Assembly: GCA_963169055.1 (NCBI GenBank)
Contig: CAUJFU010000346.1
Coordinates: forward strand, 1-24,916
Direction of reading: 5' to 3'
Source: Myxococcota bacterium
Lineage (GTDB): Bacteria; Myxococcota_C; UBA6777
DNA length: 24,916 nt
The translations under genes and the position numbers were made by a program. Every line of letters begins with the position of its first letter. Position 1 is the first letter of the stretch. Below the pieces are notes generated by a model. The model was given only the letters and a program-made list of their open reading frames with translations. It was not told where the DNA came from and made no database searches. Shown here piece after piece: positions 10,201 through 17,026 of this stretch.

Positions 10201-10328
10201 TCTTTGTATACATCTTGTAAAGAGCCGTAGGATGGGCTGCTTGCGCTTTTGGGGCCCCCCTCGATGTTGTAGGGATCCTTGCAACCCACAAGGAAAAGCA
10301 CCACAAACAAAAACCAACGAAGTTGCAT
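7215..10328 (-). CDS. Lipoprotein with five tandem DsbA/thioredoxin-fold domains
   Basis: A 1037-aa exported protein. The start is ATG at 10326-10328, with GGAGG 8 nt upstream; it gives a lipoprotein signal (FVVLFLVGC, lipid Cys16, +2 Lys). Five DsbA-like (Thioredoxin_4-type) domains follow. Their active sites are CPFC 83-86, CPYC 293-296, CPYC 476-479, CPYC 656-659 and CPFC 836-839, each preceded by VEFSDFE. Each domain also has the FKHYPL(S/G)FH stretch, the KFWxYHD(K/L)LFA motif and a cis-Pro loop GTP(T/S)(F/A)(F/Y). Domains 1 and 2 are joined by a long Pro/Arg/Asp-rich linker; domains 3-5 repeat every 180 residues. No other cysteines occur in the domains. A 60-residue Asn/Pro-rich tail ends with a Cys pair (1021 and 1031). 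The known role of such folds is oxidation, reduction or isomerisation of disulfides in the envelope. Which reaction applies here, and why five copies, is not known. It heads an operon with the unknown protein downstream. Confidence 0.93.
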   Translation of the reverse strand: MQLRWFLFVVLFLVGCKDPYNIEGGPKSASSPSYGSLQDVYKEKKFNLATKAPEIWKVPLGTSPQKGDKNAVVTIVEFSDFECPFCSRGAKTLETLTQQYQGKVRYAFKHFPLSFHKNAHLASQASIEAMRQGKFWQYHDKLFANQRKLQRSHLDRYAREIGLDMARFKEALDKKTHAAEVDEDMKLGAQVGVQGTPTAFVNGRLASALTDKDVKGLIDDELERLKPQIAKGQRGDALYNAIIEKGKQREAAPPPRPRDAEDDKPQVIAVGEAPTLGPDDAPVTIVEFSDFECPYCVQGAQAVKKVARAYGDKVRVVFKHYPLGFHFAAKGAAAASMAAHQQGKFWAYHDLLFAGQKNLTRPSLLAYARSLELDMDSFTQALDSVSLGNFVDEDIRQGNKIGVRGTPTFFINGQKLSSGLSFSAFKEAIDPILLQKGYKKTDLPEEPGEEITLGNSAWKGAETPLATVVEFSDFECPYCSRAASTLSALAADYKKYVRFVFKHYPLSFHKNAHLASQASIAAQEQGKFWEYHDKLFANQRNLLRADLERYAQEIGLDMDQFKKALDSGIYKGRVDLEMAEGTRIGVSGTPSFFVEGKKATGVDYKALSQTLNEILSKKGVPTSELPSATEIPLRNSAWKGAKQPLATVVEFSDFECPYCSRAANTLKQLEKTYGRYVRFVFKHYPLSFHKNAHLASQASIAARAQGKFWEYHDKLFANQRNLLRTDLDRYAQEIGLDMDRFRKDLDSGRYKEEVDADMSLAGRFGVGGTPSFYVNNEASQGASFGDIAKKLNDILIAKGVKASELPDFSNIPTQGSAWKGAEKARVEVVEFSDFECPFCSKAALTLQKLATEYKDRVRFVFKHYPLSFHKNAHLASQAAMVAQEQGKFWEYHDKLFANYSKLQRADLERYAQEVGMNVLHLQQSLDSGVYKEAVDKDMEIGERFGVSGTPTFFVNNTRIKSPTYEDLKAAIEAALKAPTPAKTNNPTNNPNGSLVPSLDLMKAPAPTAPSPTRLAPKQENCAPGTNNSGTCAPPSRR
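7398..8993 (-). repeat. 540-bp direct repeats encoding DsbA domains 3, 4 and 5
   Basis: The last three domains of the lipoprotein repeat at exactly 540 bp (Cys codons at 8892, 8352 and 7812). DNA identity is high in blocks; for example, positions 8161-8210 and 8701-8750 differ at very few bases. Domains 1 and 2 are more diverged and differently spaced (210 and 183 residues between active sites). This points to late in-frame duplication or gene conversion of domains 3-5. Confidence 0.85.
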
Positions 10329-10438
10329 CAACAAAACCTCCATACCGCTTGGAAAGAACAGGATGCGGGCGCACACGCCGCTTAGAGCAGAACAGACGAC
10401 AAAAACGGGATGCGCGATCCTCGCGCCCAACGGGTGGC

Positions 10439-10467
10439 AAGATGCACGGATTTTCCCACCACGTCAA
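10439..10467 (-). promoter_or_regulatory. Candidate sigma-70 promoter of the DsbA-array operon
   Basis: On the minus strand TTGACG (10467-10462) is followed after 17 nt by CATCTT (10444-10439), about 110 nt upstream of the lipoprotein start. The -35 is good (5/6) and the -10 is poor (3/6). This is a weak inference, supported mainly by position in the divergent gap. Confidence 0.28.
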
Positions 10468-10492
10468 GCCATTCCACAGGCGTCACAACGCT

Positions 10493-10547
10493 GCGCTTTC
10501 CCTCGTTTTCCCTTGTTTTTGCGCTTTCGCTCTTTTTCCCTTGTTTT
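10493..10547 (+). repeat. Two-copy direct repeat in the leader of the SbcD-like gene
   Basis: GCGCTTTC-N5-TTTTCCCTTGTTTT occurs at 10493-10519 and again at 10521-10547, a 28-bp period. The N5 differs between copies (CCTCG, GCTCT). The second copy ends 3 bp before the SD (AGGAG) of the downstream gene, so the pair lies in the 5' untranslated region or promoter. Confidence 0.75.
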
Positions 10548-10562
10548 ACAGGAGAATCGACC

Positions 10563-11981
10563 TTGTCGAGCCAGACCGTACGCTTCCTTCACCTTGCCGA
10601 CGTCCATCTCGGCTATCGCCAGTACAACTCAACCCAACGCGAACATGATTTCTTCCACTCTTTTGAAGATGCCATCCGCCGTTACGCGCTCCCTCTCGGT
10701 CCCGAAACTCCACCCCAAGTCGACTTTGTTGTGATCGCGGGTGATCTGTTTGATAGCCGACAACTTGAACCTGTCACGCTTTCACGCGCAACGATCGCTC
10801 TTTCGTGGCTGCGCGAACACCAGATCCCTGTGTTTGCCATCGAAGGAAACCACGACGCCCGCAAGCGCGATCAAAGCCCTTGTTGGTACGACTTTTTGTG
10901 TGAACAAGACCTGATGATCTTTCTTCGTGATTCCTACGAGCAAGACGCCATCCACTTGTGCCCTTGGGATCCCCGCACCAAACAAGGCGGATACTTCGAT
11001 GTGGGCGAACATCTGCGCGTGATCGGCTCCCATTGGTACGGAGCTTCTTCTTATAAGGTGATCGCTCCTTTTGCGAAAGCGATCGCTGCTTTGCCCCCCA
11101 AGCCGTTCAATCTCTTGATGTTTCATGGAGGACTCTCCGACTACGTCAACGATCTCTCTGGAGGCGTTGATTACGAGGTGATGCTCAAGTTGCGTCCCCA
11201 CGTCCAATACCTTGCGCTTGGACATATCCACAAACAATACAGCCAAGAAAATTGGCTGTTTAACCCCGGTAGTCTCGAAGTCAGCAAATCCCGAGAGTAC
11301 GAAGAGAGCCACGGAGCCTACGTCGCAGAAGTGACGTTCCCTGACGCGACTTTGCGTGTCACTCACCGCACCGATTACCTCAAGCGCCCCTTTGTTCGGC
11401 TGTTGATCCCTTGCGAAACCCACCGCACACCCGAAGCCCTCAAAGCGGCGATCCTCCAAACCATCGAAGAAGAGGGCGTCGCCAAGATCCAACAGGAAAA
11501 GCAGGCATGGCCAAACGATGCGGAATTCCCTCGCCCGTTCATCCACCTCTATCTCTCTGGAAAGCTCACCTTCCCTTATTCGAGCCTTCCTATCCAAGAG
11601 CTCGAAAAGCAGATCGTTGAAACATACGGCTTTGAACACGCCCGCTTTACCAACGACACCCAGCCCGTCGAATACCAGCCCCAAGAAGAATACCCTCGCG
11701 ATGAAAATGGACACATCGACCGCATCGCCCTCGAACAGCGCATCTTCCGCGATCTGATCGAACAAGATACCCGATACGCCGAGCGATCCGCCTCCCTCGC
11801 ACGCTTTGCCGCTGATCTCAAAGACTCTCTCTTGCGCGACGCTCTCCAACAAGAACACGAACAAGCCGCACTGCTCCAAAAACTACAGTCCCTTTTGGAG
11901 GCCCCCCAAACCTCTTCTCTCGAAACCTCTCAAGCCTCTTCTCTCGAAACCTCTCAAGCCCCTTCCCATCACGAAAATTGA
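10563..11981 (+). CDS. SbcD/Mre11-like DNA repair nuclease (metallophosphoesterase)
   Basis: 473 aa from a TTG start with AGGAG 8 nt upstream; the open frame extends to 10410, but that region holds no domain. All metallophosphoesterase motifs are present: ADVH (D13, H15), GDLFD (D61), GNHD (N96, H97), FHGG (H188) and GHIH (H221, H223). These ligate the two metal ions. The order and the RFLHLADVHLG opening match the SbcD/Mre11/YhaO group, which cuts DNA ends or hairpins together with an SbcC/Rad50 ATPase. No SbcC gene is in this window, so the partner must be elsewhere or the protein acts alone. Residues after ~300 form the usual capping and C-terminal region. The protein ends in a Glu/Gln/Leu helix and a Ser/Thr tail made by a 24-bp tandem repeat. 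Subfamily assignment is less sure than the nuclease call. Confidence 0.85.
   Translation: MSSQTVRFLHLADVHLGYRQYNSTQREHDFFHSFEDAIRRYALPLGPETPPQVDFVVIAGDLFDSRQLEPVTLSRATIALSWLREHQIPVFAIEGNHDARKRDQSPCWYDFLCEQDLMIFLRDSYEQDAIHLCPWDPRTKQGGYFDVGEHLRVIGSHWYGASSYKVIAPFAKAIAALPPKPFNLLMFHGGLSDYVNDLSGGVDYEVMLKLRPHVQYLALGHIHKQYSQENWLFNPGSLEVSKSREYEESHGAYVAEVTFPDATLRVTHRTDYLKRPFVRLLIPCETHRTPEALKAAILQTIEEEGVAKIQQEKQAWPNDAEFPRPFIHLYLSGKLTFPYSSLPIQELEKQIVETYGFEHARFTNDTQPVEYQPQEEYPRDENGHIDRIALEQRIFRDLIEQDTRYAERSASLARFAADLKDSLLRDALQQEHEQAALLQKLQSLLEAPQTSSLETSQASSLETSQAPSHHEN
11911..11958 (+). repeat. 24-bp tandem repeat (two units) at the 3' end of the SbcD-like gene
   Basis: Two identical 24-bp units (11911-11934 and 11935-11958, each opening CCTCTTCTCTCG) encode the repeated tail SSLETSQA. 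The period is a multiple of three, so copy-number change keeps the frame. Confidence 0.9.
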
Positions 11982-12238
11982 CGCTTATTCACGCTTTCTC
12001 ACCATAAAACAAGAAAAATCGCTTGCTTTCTTTCCTCCTCGTGTGTTTCAAGAGGGCAACGCCGTATCGGCGATATCGTTGTTGCCAAACGACCGACCTT
12101 GTGCTAGACCTTGCCTTTTGCCATACAACAAACCGCCCAGCGTACACCCTGATACTGTTCTTCCTTTGGCACCCGGACAGCGGGATGCGTTTTCTACTGT
12201 GGTAGGCTGCTCTGGCGGAGCATAGAAAGGAACGCGAT

Positions 12239-12544
12239 ATGGAGATCACCGAAGTCAAAATCTTCCCCGTCCAAGAAGACAAACTCAAAGCCTACGTCAC
12301 CATCACCCTCAACGATTGCTTTATCGTCCGCGATCTCAAGATCATCCAAGGCAAACACGGGATGTTTGTCGCCATGCCAAGCAAAAAAACCAAAGATGGG
12401 CAGTTCAAAGATATCGCTCATCCCCTCAACAGCAACACCCGCCAACAAATGGAGCAGATGATCCTTGATGTGTACGAACGCGAGATGAACGCACAAAAAT
12501 CACGCGAAGAATCAAAAACTTCTCAACTTGGTGTTGACAACTGA
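12239..12544 (+). CDS. spoVG: SpoVG family RNA/DNA-binding regulator
   Basis: 101 aa, within the family's usual ~85-100 aa. It opens MEITEVKIFPV and carries the SpoVG core: KLKAYVTITLNDCFIVRDLKII, GMFVAMPSKK and FKDIAHPLN, then a helical charged tail. AAGGA lies 8 nt before the ATG. SpoVG proteins are small site-specific nucleic-acid-binding regulators, first known from Bacillus sporulation but widespread in non-sporulating bacteria including delta-proteobacteria. The targets here cannot be told. The -35 of the following tRNA promoter lies inside its last codons. Confidence 0.9.
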   Translation: MEITEVKIFPVQEDKLKAYVTITLNDCFIVRDLKIIQGKHGMFVAMPSKKTKDGQFKDIAHPLNSNTRQQMEQMILDVYEREMNAQKSREESKTSQLGVDN

Positions 12545-12562
12545 CAAGCTCGTGGGTATATA
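12534..12562 (+). promoter_or_regulatory. Sigma-70-type promoter of tRNA-Gln with an overlapping palindrome
   Basis: A perfect TTGACA (12534-12539), a 17-nt spacer and TATATA (12557-12562) lie about 40 bp before the tRNA 5' end. The -10 sits in the centre of a perfect 16-bp palindrome, GTGGGTATATACCCAC (12552-12567). The palindrome could be an operator, or simply a stem at the end of the spoVG message. Confidence 0.65.
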
Positions 12563-12602
12563 CCCACACCGTGCTCGCAATGAGAGAATCGTTCCTGCAC
12601 GT

Positions 12603-12674
12603 TGGGGCGTCGGCAAGTGGTAAGCCATCGGGTTTTGGGTCCGACATCCCTAGGTTCGAATCCTAGCGCCCCAG
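12603..12674 (+). tRNA. tRNA-Gln (anticodon UUG)
   Basis: A full cloverleaf can be drawn: acceptor TGGGGCG / CGCCCCA with G as discriminator; D arm GGC / GCC; anticodon stem TCGGG / TCCGA around loop TTTTGGG (anticodon TTG at loop positions 3-5); T arm CTAGG-TTCGAAT-CCTAG. The U1-A72 pair and G73 are typical of tRNA-Gln. The 3' CCA is not encoded. Confidence 0.96.
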
Positions 12675-12692
12675 TCAACGAGTCCCCCCCCC

Positions 12693-12729
12693 AAAAAAAC
12701 CTGTCAAATCCCTTGACAGGTTTTTTTTT
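12693..12729 (+). terminator. Intrinsic terminator after tRNA-Gln
   Basis: An 8-bp stem (CCTGTCAA 12700-12707 and TTGACAGG 12713-12720, loop ATCCC) is followed by a run of nine T. The run of seven A before the stem can lengthen the pairing, so the site may act in both directions. The remainder of 12730-12827 shows no gene. Confidence 0.92.
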
Positions 12730-12827
12730 GTCTTCTGTCGTCCTTTTTCTCTTCCCCCCATCCTCCCAGACGCCCACCCCCCAAACTCCCGCGCCCAGAA
12801 AAAATTGCGTATCTGGCGAAAATCTAC

Positions 12828-12856
12828 TTGCAATCTCACAAAAGATTCACTATCCT
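12828..12856 (+). promoter_or_regulatory. Candidate sigma-70 promoter of rplY-pth
   Basis: TTGCAA (12828-12833), a 17-nt spacer and TATCCT (12851-12856). It is the best candidate between the tRNA terminator and rplY. It would give a long leader of about 170 nt containing small GC hairpins (for example GCGCC / GGCG near 12939-12956). Confidence 0.5.
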
Positions 12857-13036
12857 CTCGCCCCTCTTGGAGTGCTTTTTCTGGCAAGCCCATGATCCGC
12901 CAGAGTTTCATCACATCAAACCCACCTGTATGGGGCTTGCGCCCTCTCTTGGCGTGTGTTCAATGAACGCTCACTCAGAGGACAACCCCACAGGCAAAGT
13001 ACGTTGCGTATCTCGTCGTAAGGAGACCATCGAGTC

Positions 13037-13594
13037 ATGGAACAAGTGATCTTGTCCGCTATCCCCCGCACCGAAACTGGCAAAAGCGCAGCACGCAGCT
13101 TGCGCAAAAAAGGGCAGATCCCCGCCCTTGCTTATACGGGTGGTGCGACCCCTCTTCATTTTTCGGTTGACCCCGTCGAGTTGCTCAAACAGCTCCGCAA
13201 CAAGGGCAAAAACACCTTGGTTACGTTGCAAAGCGACAACGCAGCCCTCCACAACAAAACTTTGATGTTGCGCGAATTGCAGCGGAATGCTTTGAGTCGG
13301 GCTCCCATCCATGTCGACTTCGCCATCGTCGATCCACAAAAACCCGTCCAAGCCACCATCAAATTGAGCTACACAGGCAAGGCCGCAGGTGTGGCGCTTG
13401 GTGGAGTCACTACGATCCATCACACCACCTTGCGTGTGACCTGCATCCCCGCCTTGATCCCCACCGATCGAACCTTGGATGTGTCTCGCCTTGGTCTTGG
13501 ACAACGCATCACCGTAGCAGAACTCGGCCTCGCCGAGGGAGTCGCTCCCGTGGGTGGCAACGATCTGGTTCTTGTTTCGGTAAGTGAAGGCTAA
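13037..13594 (+). CDS. rplY: 50S ribosomal protein L25 (Ctc/TL5 type)
   Basis: 185 aa, the long two-domain form. The N-terminal 5S-rRNA-binding domain (residues ~4-95: TGKSAARSLRKKGQIPALAY, LMLRELQRNALSRAPIHVDF) is followed by the C-terminal beta domain (~100-185). The ATG has AAGGAG 11 nt upstream. It binds 5S rRNA in the large subunit; the long form is also called general stress protein Ctc. pth follows 14 bp downstream, so the two form an operon. In the related cluster of other delta-proteobacteria, as I recall it, prs lies between tRNA-Gln and rplY; here it does not. Confidence 0.95.
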   Translation: MEQVILSAIPRTETGKSAARSLRKKGQIPALAYTGGATPLHFSVDPVELLKQLRNKGKNTLVTLQSDNAALHNKTLMLRELQRNALSRAPIHVDFAIVDPQKPVQATIKLSYTGKAAGVALGGVTTIHHTTLRVTCIPALIPTDRTLDVSRLGLGQRITVAELGLAEGVAPVGGNDLVLVSVSEG

Positions 13595-13608
13595 TTAAGA
13601 AGAAACAC

Positions 13609-14205
13609 ATGCGGGTCATCATCGGTTTAGGGAACCCCGGCGCACGCTATGCAAACGATCGCCACAACATCGGCTTCCAATCGGTCGATGTGTTGGCGAA
13701 ACGATGGCATACGCCCCCTGCCAAAGCGCGTTTTCAAGCTCTGATCTCACAAACAGAGCTTGACAATCAGTCCGTTTTGCTCGTACAACCCCAAACCTAC
13801 ATGAACCTGAGCGGTCAGGCTGTCGCTGCGATCTCTTCTTTCTATCAAGTCCCCACCGAGCATCTCTTGGTGATCCATGACGAATTGGACCTACCGTTCG
13901 CGCAACTCCGCCTCAAACAAGGTGGTGGTGACGGCGGACATCGTGGACTCCGTTCGCTCAACGCAGAACTCGGAACGAATCAATACGCCCGACTCCGTTT
14001 TGGCATCGGACGACCCGAAGATCCAGCAGACGCTATCGCAGACTTTGTCCTTCATCCCTTTTCGGAAACTCAACAAACCATGATCTCCGATCTGCTCGAT
14101 ACTTGCGTGGAGATCGTCGAGTGTTGGTGCCGCGAAGGAACACTCAAAGCGATGAACTTGTGGAACCAAAAAAAGCCGCCCCTGCCCACAATACCGTCTC
14201 TTTGA
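13609..14205 (+). CDS. pth: Peptidyl-tRNA hydrolase
   Basis: 198 aa, normal length. It hydrolyses the ester bond of peptidyl-tRNAs that drop off the ribosome and so recycles tRNA. Motifs: GLGNPGARYANDRHNIGF with the catalytic His of RHN near residue 21, QPQTYMNLSG, VIHDELDLP with the conserved Asp, and GGGDGGHRGLRSL then RFGIGRP. The start ATG lies 14 bp after the rplY stop with only a weak SD (AAGAAG), which suggests translational coupling. The C-terminal end (NQKKPPLP) is a short extension. Confidence 0.96.
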   Translation: MRVIIGLGNPGARYANDRHNIGFQSVDVLAKRWHTPPAKARFQALISQTELDNQSVLLVQPQTYMNLSGQAVAAISSFYQVPTEHLLVIHDELDLPFAQLRLKQGGGDGGHRGLRSLNAELGTNQYARLRFGIGRPEDPADAIADFVLHPFSETQQTMISDLLDTCVEIVECWCREGTLKAMNLWNQKKPPLPTIPSL

Positions 14206-14386
14206 GATCAGCCCCTCCCATCTCACCGTCGATCCGTTGCGCATCTTCCTCTTTGGGGATGGATGCGATCCATTGCTCGCCTTGATTTGGAAAAGCCCTT
14301 GAATCGGGTGTTTTGGGCTAGGACAGAAGTGAAGCTGTTAACACGTTATGGGGCAAAGCAAACGCAACGAAATTGAGGAGTGTTCT

Positions 14387-16828
14387 ATGTTTTGGTTTCT
14401 CATCTTGGCGTGTATCGTTCTCGGATTCGCCGGCCTCTACTTTGCGTGGGGGCGCACCCAATGGATTCAAAAGCAAGACGCAGGCAACGACCGTATGAAG
14501 GAGATTGCACAGCACATCTCCAGCGGCGCGATCGCCTTCCTTCGCCGTGAAGGCCAAGTCTTGATGCTTTTTGTTTTGGTGGTCTTCTTAATCCTGTTTT
14601 GGGCCAACTATGGCGGTGGAAACACCAGCGCTTGGGTCGCCGTCTCTTTCTTGGTCGGTGCAGCCTTGTCCTTTGGCTCAGGATTCGCCGGGATGACCGT
14701 TGCCACCAAAGCCAACGTTCGCACCACCGCAGCCGCTCGTGAAAGCCTCAACAAAGCCCTCGAAGTCGCTTTTTCTGGTGGTTCCGTGATGGGGATGACG
14801 GTGGCAGGGTTGGGCCTCGTCGGGATCAGTGTCCTGATGGGCTTTTTTGCATTGAACTTCGATTACCAAAGCGCCAAGGGAATGCAGTTGTTGCTCTCCG
14901 TGGTTTCGGGCTTTTCGCTGGGTGCTTCTTCGATCGCGTTGTTTGCTCGCGTCGGTGGTGGGATCTACACCAAAGCTGCTGACGTTGGTGCAGACCTTGT
15001 CGGTAAAGTCGAAGCGGGTATCCCCGAAGACGATCCCCGCAACCCCGCTGTCATCGCCGATAACGTTGGCGATAACGTCGGTGACGTCGCAGGGATGGGC
15101 GCTGACCTGTTTGAGTCCTATGTTGGCGCGATCATCGGTGCGATGGTTCTTGCTGCAGCCATTACCATCCCCGGCAACAAAAGCGACCGCGTCGTGTTGT
15201 ATCCCGTCCTCTTGCCCCTCGCCATCGCAGCCGTCGGCATCTTGATGTCGATCGGTGGAACTCGCTTTGTCAAAACCACCGAAGACGGAAACCCCCAGTG
15301 GGCCTTGACTCTTGGAACGCTTGTGGCCGCTGTCAGTACGGGCGTTGGAACCGCTGTCTTGTGTTGGTTCTTGCCTGCAAAAATGACCCTGATGGGCGTT
15401 GATTTCACCCGATGGGGCGTGTTTTTCGCCGTCGTCTCTGGTCTTGTCGCAGGTGCCGCCATCGGCTTCCTCTCCGAACTCTACACCTCCTTCGATCACA
15501 AACCCGTCAAAAAGATCGCCAAACAGTCCGAAACAGGCCCCGCCACCAACATCATCGCCGGCCTCTCGGTGGGGATGCAGTCGACCGCTGCGCCTGTGAT
15601 CGTCATCGTGATCGCTATCGTTGTTTCTTACCAATCTGCCGGCCTCTACGGTATCGCGATCGCTGCTCTTGGGATGCTTTCTACCACAGGCATCCAACTT
15701 GCCGTCGATGCGTACGGACCCATCGCCGATAACGCCGGTGGGATCGCTGAAATGGCCGCACTTCCCCACGAAGTTCGCGAGCGTACCGACAAATTGGACG
15801 CTGTTGGAAACACCACCGCAGCCATCGGAAAAGGCTTTGCCATCGGTTCGGCAGCTTTGACCGCCCTTGCGTTGTTTGCTGCCTTCCGTACCGTTGTTGA
15901 ACAATCCACTGGTATGCCTTTGAAACTCGATATCTCGGATACTGCTGTCATGGCAGGTCTCTTTCTTGGTGGGATGTTGCCCTTCCTCTTCTCCTCCCTT
16001 GCGATGGATGCTGTAGGTGAAGCCGCACAATCCATGATCGAAGAAGTCCGCCGTCAATTCCGCGAGATCCCCGGTCTCAAAGAAGGCAAGCCCGGTGTGG
16101 TCGGTGAATACGCCAAATGCGTCGATATCTCCACGCAAGCCTCTATCCGCAAGATGGTACTTCCCGGTCTTCTCGCCGTGATCGCGCCTGTCGTTGTCGG
16201 TCTCTGGAGCTTGGCCGCCCTCGGTGGCCTTCTTGCTGGTGTCACCGTCTCGGGCGTCTTGATGGCGCTCTTTATGTCCAACGCGGGTGGTGCTTGGGAC
16301 AACGCGAAAAAGTATATCGAAAAAGGTGCGCATGGTGGAAAAGGCTCTGACCCCCATAAAGCCGCAGTCACGGGCGATACCGTCGGTGACCCCTTCAAAG
16401 ATACCGCTGGACCCGCCCTCAACATCTTGATCAAGTTGATCAGCGTGATCGCCCTTGTTGCGGCCCCTGCGCTCGCGAAACTCCATTCCGACGCAAACCC
16501 CAAAACACCCGCTCCTGCGAAACGCGCAGAAGTGAAACCCGCCACTCCCGCAAAGGCCGCACAACCCACCCTGCGCACTTCTGTCCCCGCCCCTGCGCGT
16601 CGTGTAGTGGTTCCCACACCTGCGCCCGTTCGCCCTGTGGTGGCACCTGCGCCTGTTCGCCCCGTGGTGGCCCCCGCTCCTGCACCTGTTCGCCCTGTGG
16701 TCGCTCCCGCCCCTGTTCGCCCTGCGGTAGCCCCCACTCCTGCACCTGTTCGCCCTGTGGTGGCTCCTGCACCTGTTCGCCCTGTGGCTGCTCCCTCTAG
16801 CCAACCCGCCATTCCGCCCAAGAAATAA
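14387..16828 (+). CDS. hppA: Membrane-bound ion-translocating pyrophosphatase, K+-dependent type
   Basis: 813 aa; ATG at 14387 with AGGAG 6 nt upstream (the frame is open to 14348 but lacks an SD there). Couples pyrophosphate hydrolysis to pumping of H+ or Na+ across the membrane. About 16 hydrophobic helices; substrate-site motifs [19 protein letters not shown] and [19 protein letters not shown] (~198-240), [16 protein letters not shown], and the C-terminal [14 protein letters not shown] and [17 protein letters not shown]. The K+ determinant reads [10 protein letters not shown], with Ala478 and Gly481 where K+-independent enzymes have Lys and Thr, so it should need K+. H+ versus Na+ cannot be settled by eye. 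After the last helix (~697) comes an unusual Ala/Pro/Val tail of about 110 aa. The gene lies between pth and rpsF, a slot often held by ychF in related clusters. Confidence 0.95.
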   Translation: MFWFLILACIVLGFAGLYFAWGRTQWIQKQDAGNDRMKEIAQHISSGAIAFLRREGQVLMLFVLVVFLILFWANYGGGNTSAWVAVSFLVGAALSFGSGFAGMTVATKANVRTTAAARESLNKALEVAFSGGSVMGMTVAGLGLVGISVLMGFFALNFDYQSAKGMQLLLSVVSGFSLGASSIALFARVGGGIYTKAADVGADLVGKVEAGIPEDDPRNPAVIADNVGDNVGDVAGMGADLFESYVGAIIGAMVLAAAITIPGNKSDRVVLYPVLLPLAIAAVGILMSIGGTRFVKTTEDGNPQWALTLGTLVAAVSTGVGTAVLCWFLPAKMTLMGVDFTRWGVFFAVVSGLVAGAAIGFLSELYTSFDHKPVKKIAKQSETGPATNIIAGLSVGMQSTAAPVIVIVIAIVVSYQSAGLYGIAIAALGMLSTTGIQLAVDAYGPIADNAGGIAEMAALPHEVRERTDKLDAVGNTTAAIGKGFAIGSAALTALALFAAFRTVVEQSTGMPLKLDISDTAVMAGLFLGGMLPFLFSSLAMDAVGEAAQSMIEEVRRQFREIPGLKEGKPGVVGEYAKCVDISTQASIRKMVLPGLLAVIAPVVVGLWSLAALGGLLAGVTVSGVLMALFMSNAGGAWDNAKKYIEKGAHGGKGSDPHKAAVTGDTVGDPFKDTAGPALNILIKLISVIALVAAPALAKLHSDANPKTPAPAKRAEVKPATPAKAAQPTLRTSVPAPARRVVVPTPAPVRPVVAPAPVRPVVAPAPAPVRPVVAPAPVRPAVAPTPAPVRPVVAPAPVRPVAAPSSQPAIPPKK
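16609..16797 (+). repeat. Tandem repeats encoding the [10 protein letters not shown] tail of the pyrophosphatase
   Basis: A block of imperfect in-frame units built on CCTGTTCGCCCTGTGGT, alternating short and long forms (PVRPVVAPA and [11 protein letters not shown]). Seven PVRPxxA units can be counted. Substitutions between units are mostly at third codon positions. Confidence 0.9.
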
Positions 16829-16856
16829 GCCCCTTGGATTGTTGTGCGGCTTTTCC

Positions 16857-16895
16857 ACATCCCGTCGGGCATGGCTTGGCGGGATGTTTGTTTGA
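16857..16895 (+). terminator. Probable terminator of the pyrophosphatase gene
   Basis: ACATCCCG (16857-16864) pairs with CGGGATGT (16880-16887) across a 15-nt loop, followed by TTGTTTG. It lies about 30 bp past the stop. The T-tract is interrupted, so termination may be partial. Confidence 0.55.
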
Positions 16896-16980
16896 CTTCT
16901 GCTCTGCTCTCCTGTTCGACCCGTCCATCGGGATGGATGAGCATGAAAAACTGTGCACGTTATCGTGCCCTCACTCCTTG

Positions 16981-17000
16981 CCCGCACTTGCCCGTGCGGG
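16981..17000 (+). promoter_or_regulatory. GC hairpin in the rpsF leader
   Basis: CCCGCAC-TTGCCC-GTGCGGG forms a 7-bp perfect stem ending 12 nt before the rpsF SD. In many bacteria the S6:S18 complex represses its own mRNA through a leader hairpin with a CCG bulge. A CCG follows this stem directly (17001-17003), but I cannot fit the known motif with certainty. Confidence 0.4.
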
Positions 17001-17026
17001 CCGTCTAAGTCCAAAAGGAGGCTCTC

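Noticed and set aside
8790-10220. A 476-residue plus-strand open frame opposite the DsbA array
   Set aside because: Its internal repeats mirror the five-domain array, so it is a shadow of the repeated real gene rather than a separate repeat protein.
10563-11981. An SbcCD operon
   Set aside because: Only the SbcD-like nuclease is present; the following gene is spoVG and no Rad50/SbcC ATPase is encoded in the window.
12023-12205. A 60-residue plus-strand frame upstream of spoVG
   Set aside because: No SD, cysteine- and aromatic-rich random composition, and position in the likely spoVG promoter region.
14294-14320. Terminator or attenuator between pth and hppA (AGCCC / GGGCT)
   Set aside because: The stem is only 5 bp with a 16-nt loop and no T-run follows, so it cannot be supported.
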